Part shown: positions 36,526 through 36,627 of the stretch, one piece after another | Position numbering within the stretch: position 1 is the first letter of the stretch | Layout: the number at the start of each line of letters is the position of its first letter | Assembly (NCBI GenBank): GCA_905197435.1 | Contig: CAJJYX010000007.1 | Location: forward strand, 1 to 36,627 | Origin: an uncultured Bacteroides sp. | GTDB taxonomy: Bacteria; Bacteroidota; Bacteroidia; Bacteroidales; Bacteroidaceae | Direction: 5' to 3' | Length of the DNA stretch: 36,627 bases | Translations under genes and position numbers: made by a program | Notes under the pieces: model-generated | The model's database searches: none | Seen by the model: the letters and a program-made list of their open reading frames with translations, nothing else | Told to the model about the DNA's origin: nothing

Positions 36526-36627
36526 GATTAAGGACTTAAGTTTCGCAAGTCCAACCTGTAAAACTTAAATAACCTGAATTCGATATAAGACTTTGCTTAT
36601 AACTGATATGAACTGAAGTAAATGGTT

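Overview
The window looks like a chromosomal segment of a Bacteroides species (order Bacteroidales). The evidence is the gene content (DUF3276/PUR-alpha-like protein, DUF5606, DUF4421, DUF2141, a long NusB, a bifunctional HisB, a MetH without its reactivation domain), the near absence of Shine-Dalgarno sequences, and several copies of the Bacteroidota promoter TTTG-N19-TAnnTTTG. Most of it is ordinary core genome. I see no phage, transposase, integrase, CRISPR array, rRNA or tRNA.

Layout. 1-4755: the 3' end of a TonB-dependent receptor, a DUF2141 protein, a large transglutaminase-type lipoprotein and a TrmH-type RNA methyltransferase, all rightward. 4756-6424: an AT-rich stretch with an unidentified lipoprotein and a Yip1-type membrane protein. 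6433-9775: smpB and metH, separated by a 37-bp inverted repeat. 9861-11940 (leftward): an MltF-like lytic transglycosylase and uridine kinase. 12115-16511 (rightward): a Dabb protein, a DsbD-like reductase, a chloramphenicol-acetyltransferase-fold enzyme and a MINPP-type histidine phosphatase. 16661-17770 (leftward): a DUF4421 outer-membrane-type protein. 17927-18418: a hotdog thioesterase followed by GC-rich 22-bp tandem repeats.

18687-23433 is the histidine operon hisG-hisD-hisC-hisB. Ahead of it lies a complete attenuation leader: a consensus promoter, a 15-residue leader peptide with five consecutive His codons, an antiterminator pairing and a terminator hairpin with a T run. This is the clearest regulatory system in the window, and its coordinates fit the classical ribosome-stalling model base by base.

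23523-25793 is a Kef-type antiporter with an unusual C-terminus. 25815-28549 (leftward) holds rplY, pth, an Hsp15-like S4 protein and a Gfo/Idh/MocA oxidoreductase, with rplY carrying a strong promoter and a structured leader. 28688-29095 is a DUF3276 protein. 29317-32263 is nusB-yajC-ybbR-coaE, followed by a separately promoted DUF5606 gene, which converges on clpB (32867-35461) across a strong bidirectional terminator. The 467-bp gap upstream of clpB contains three tandem 22-bp palindromic units. A DUF6621-like gene (35929-36525) closes the window.

No wholly new multi-gene system was found. The most interesting material is regulatory DNA: the his attenuator, the palindrome array upstream of clpB, the smpB-metH stem, and a repeat-derived start region in the lytic transglycosylase gene.
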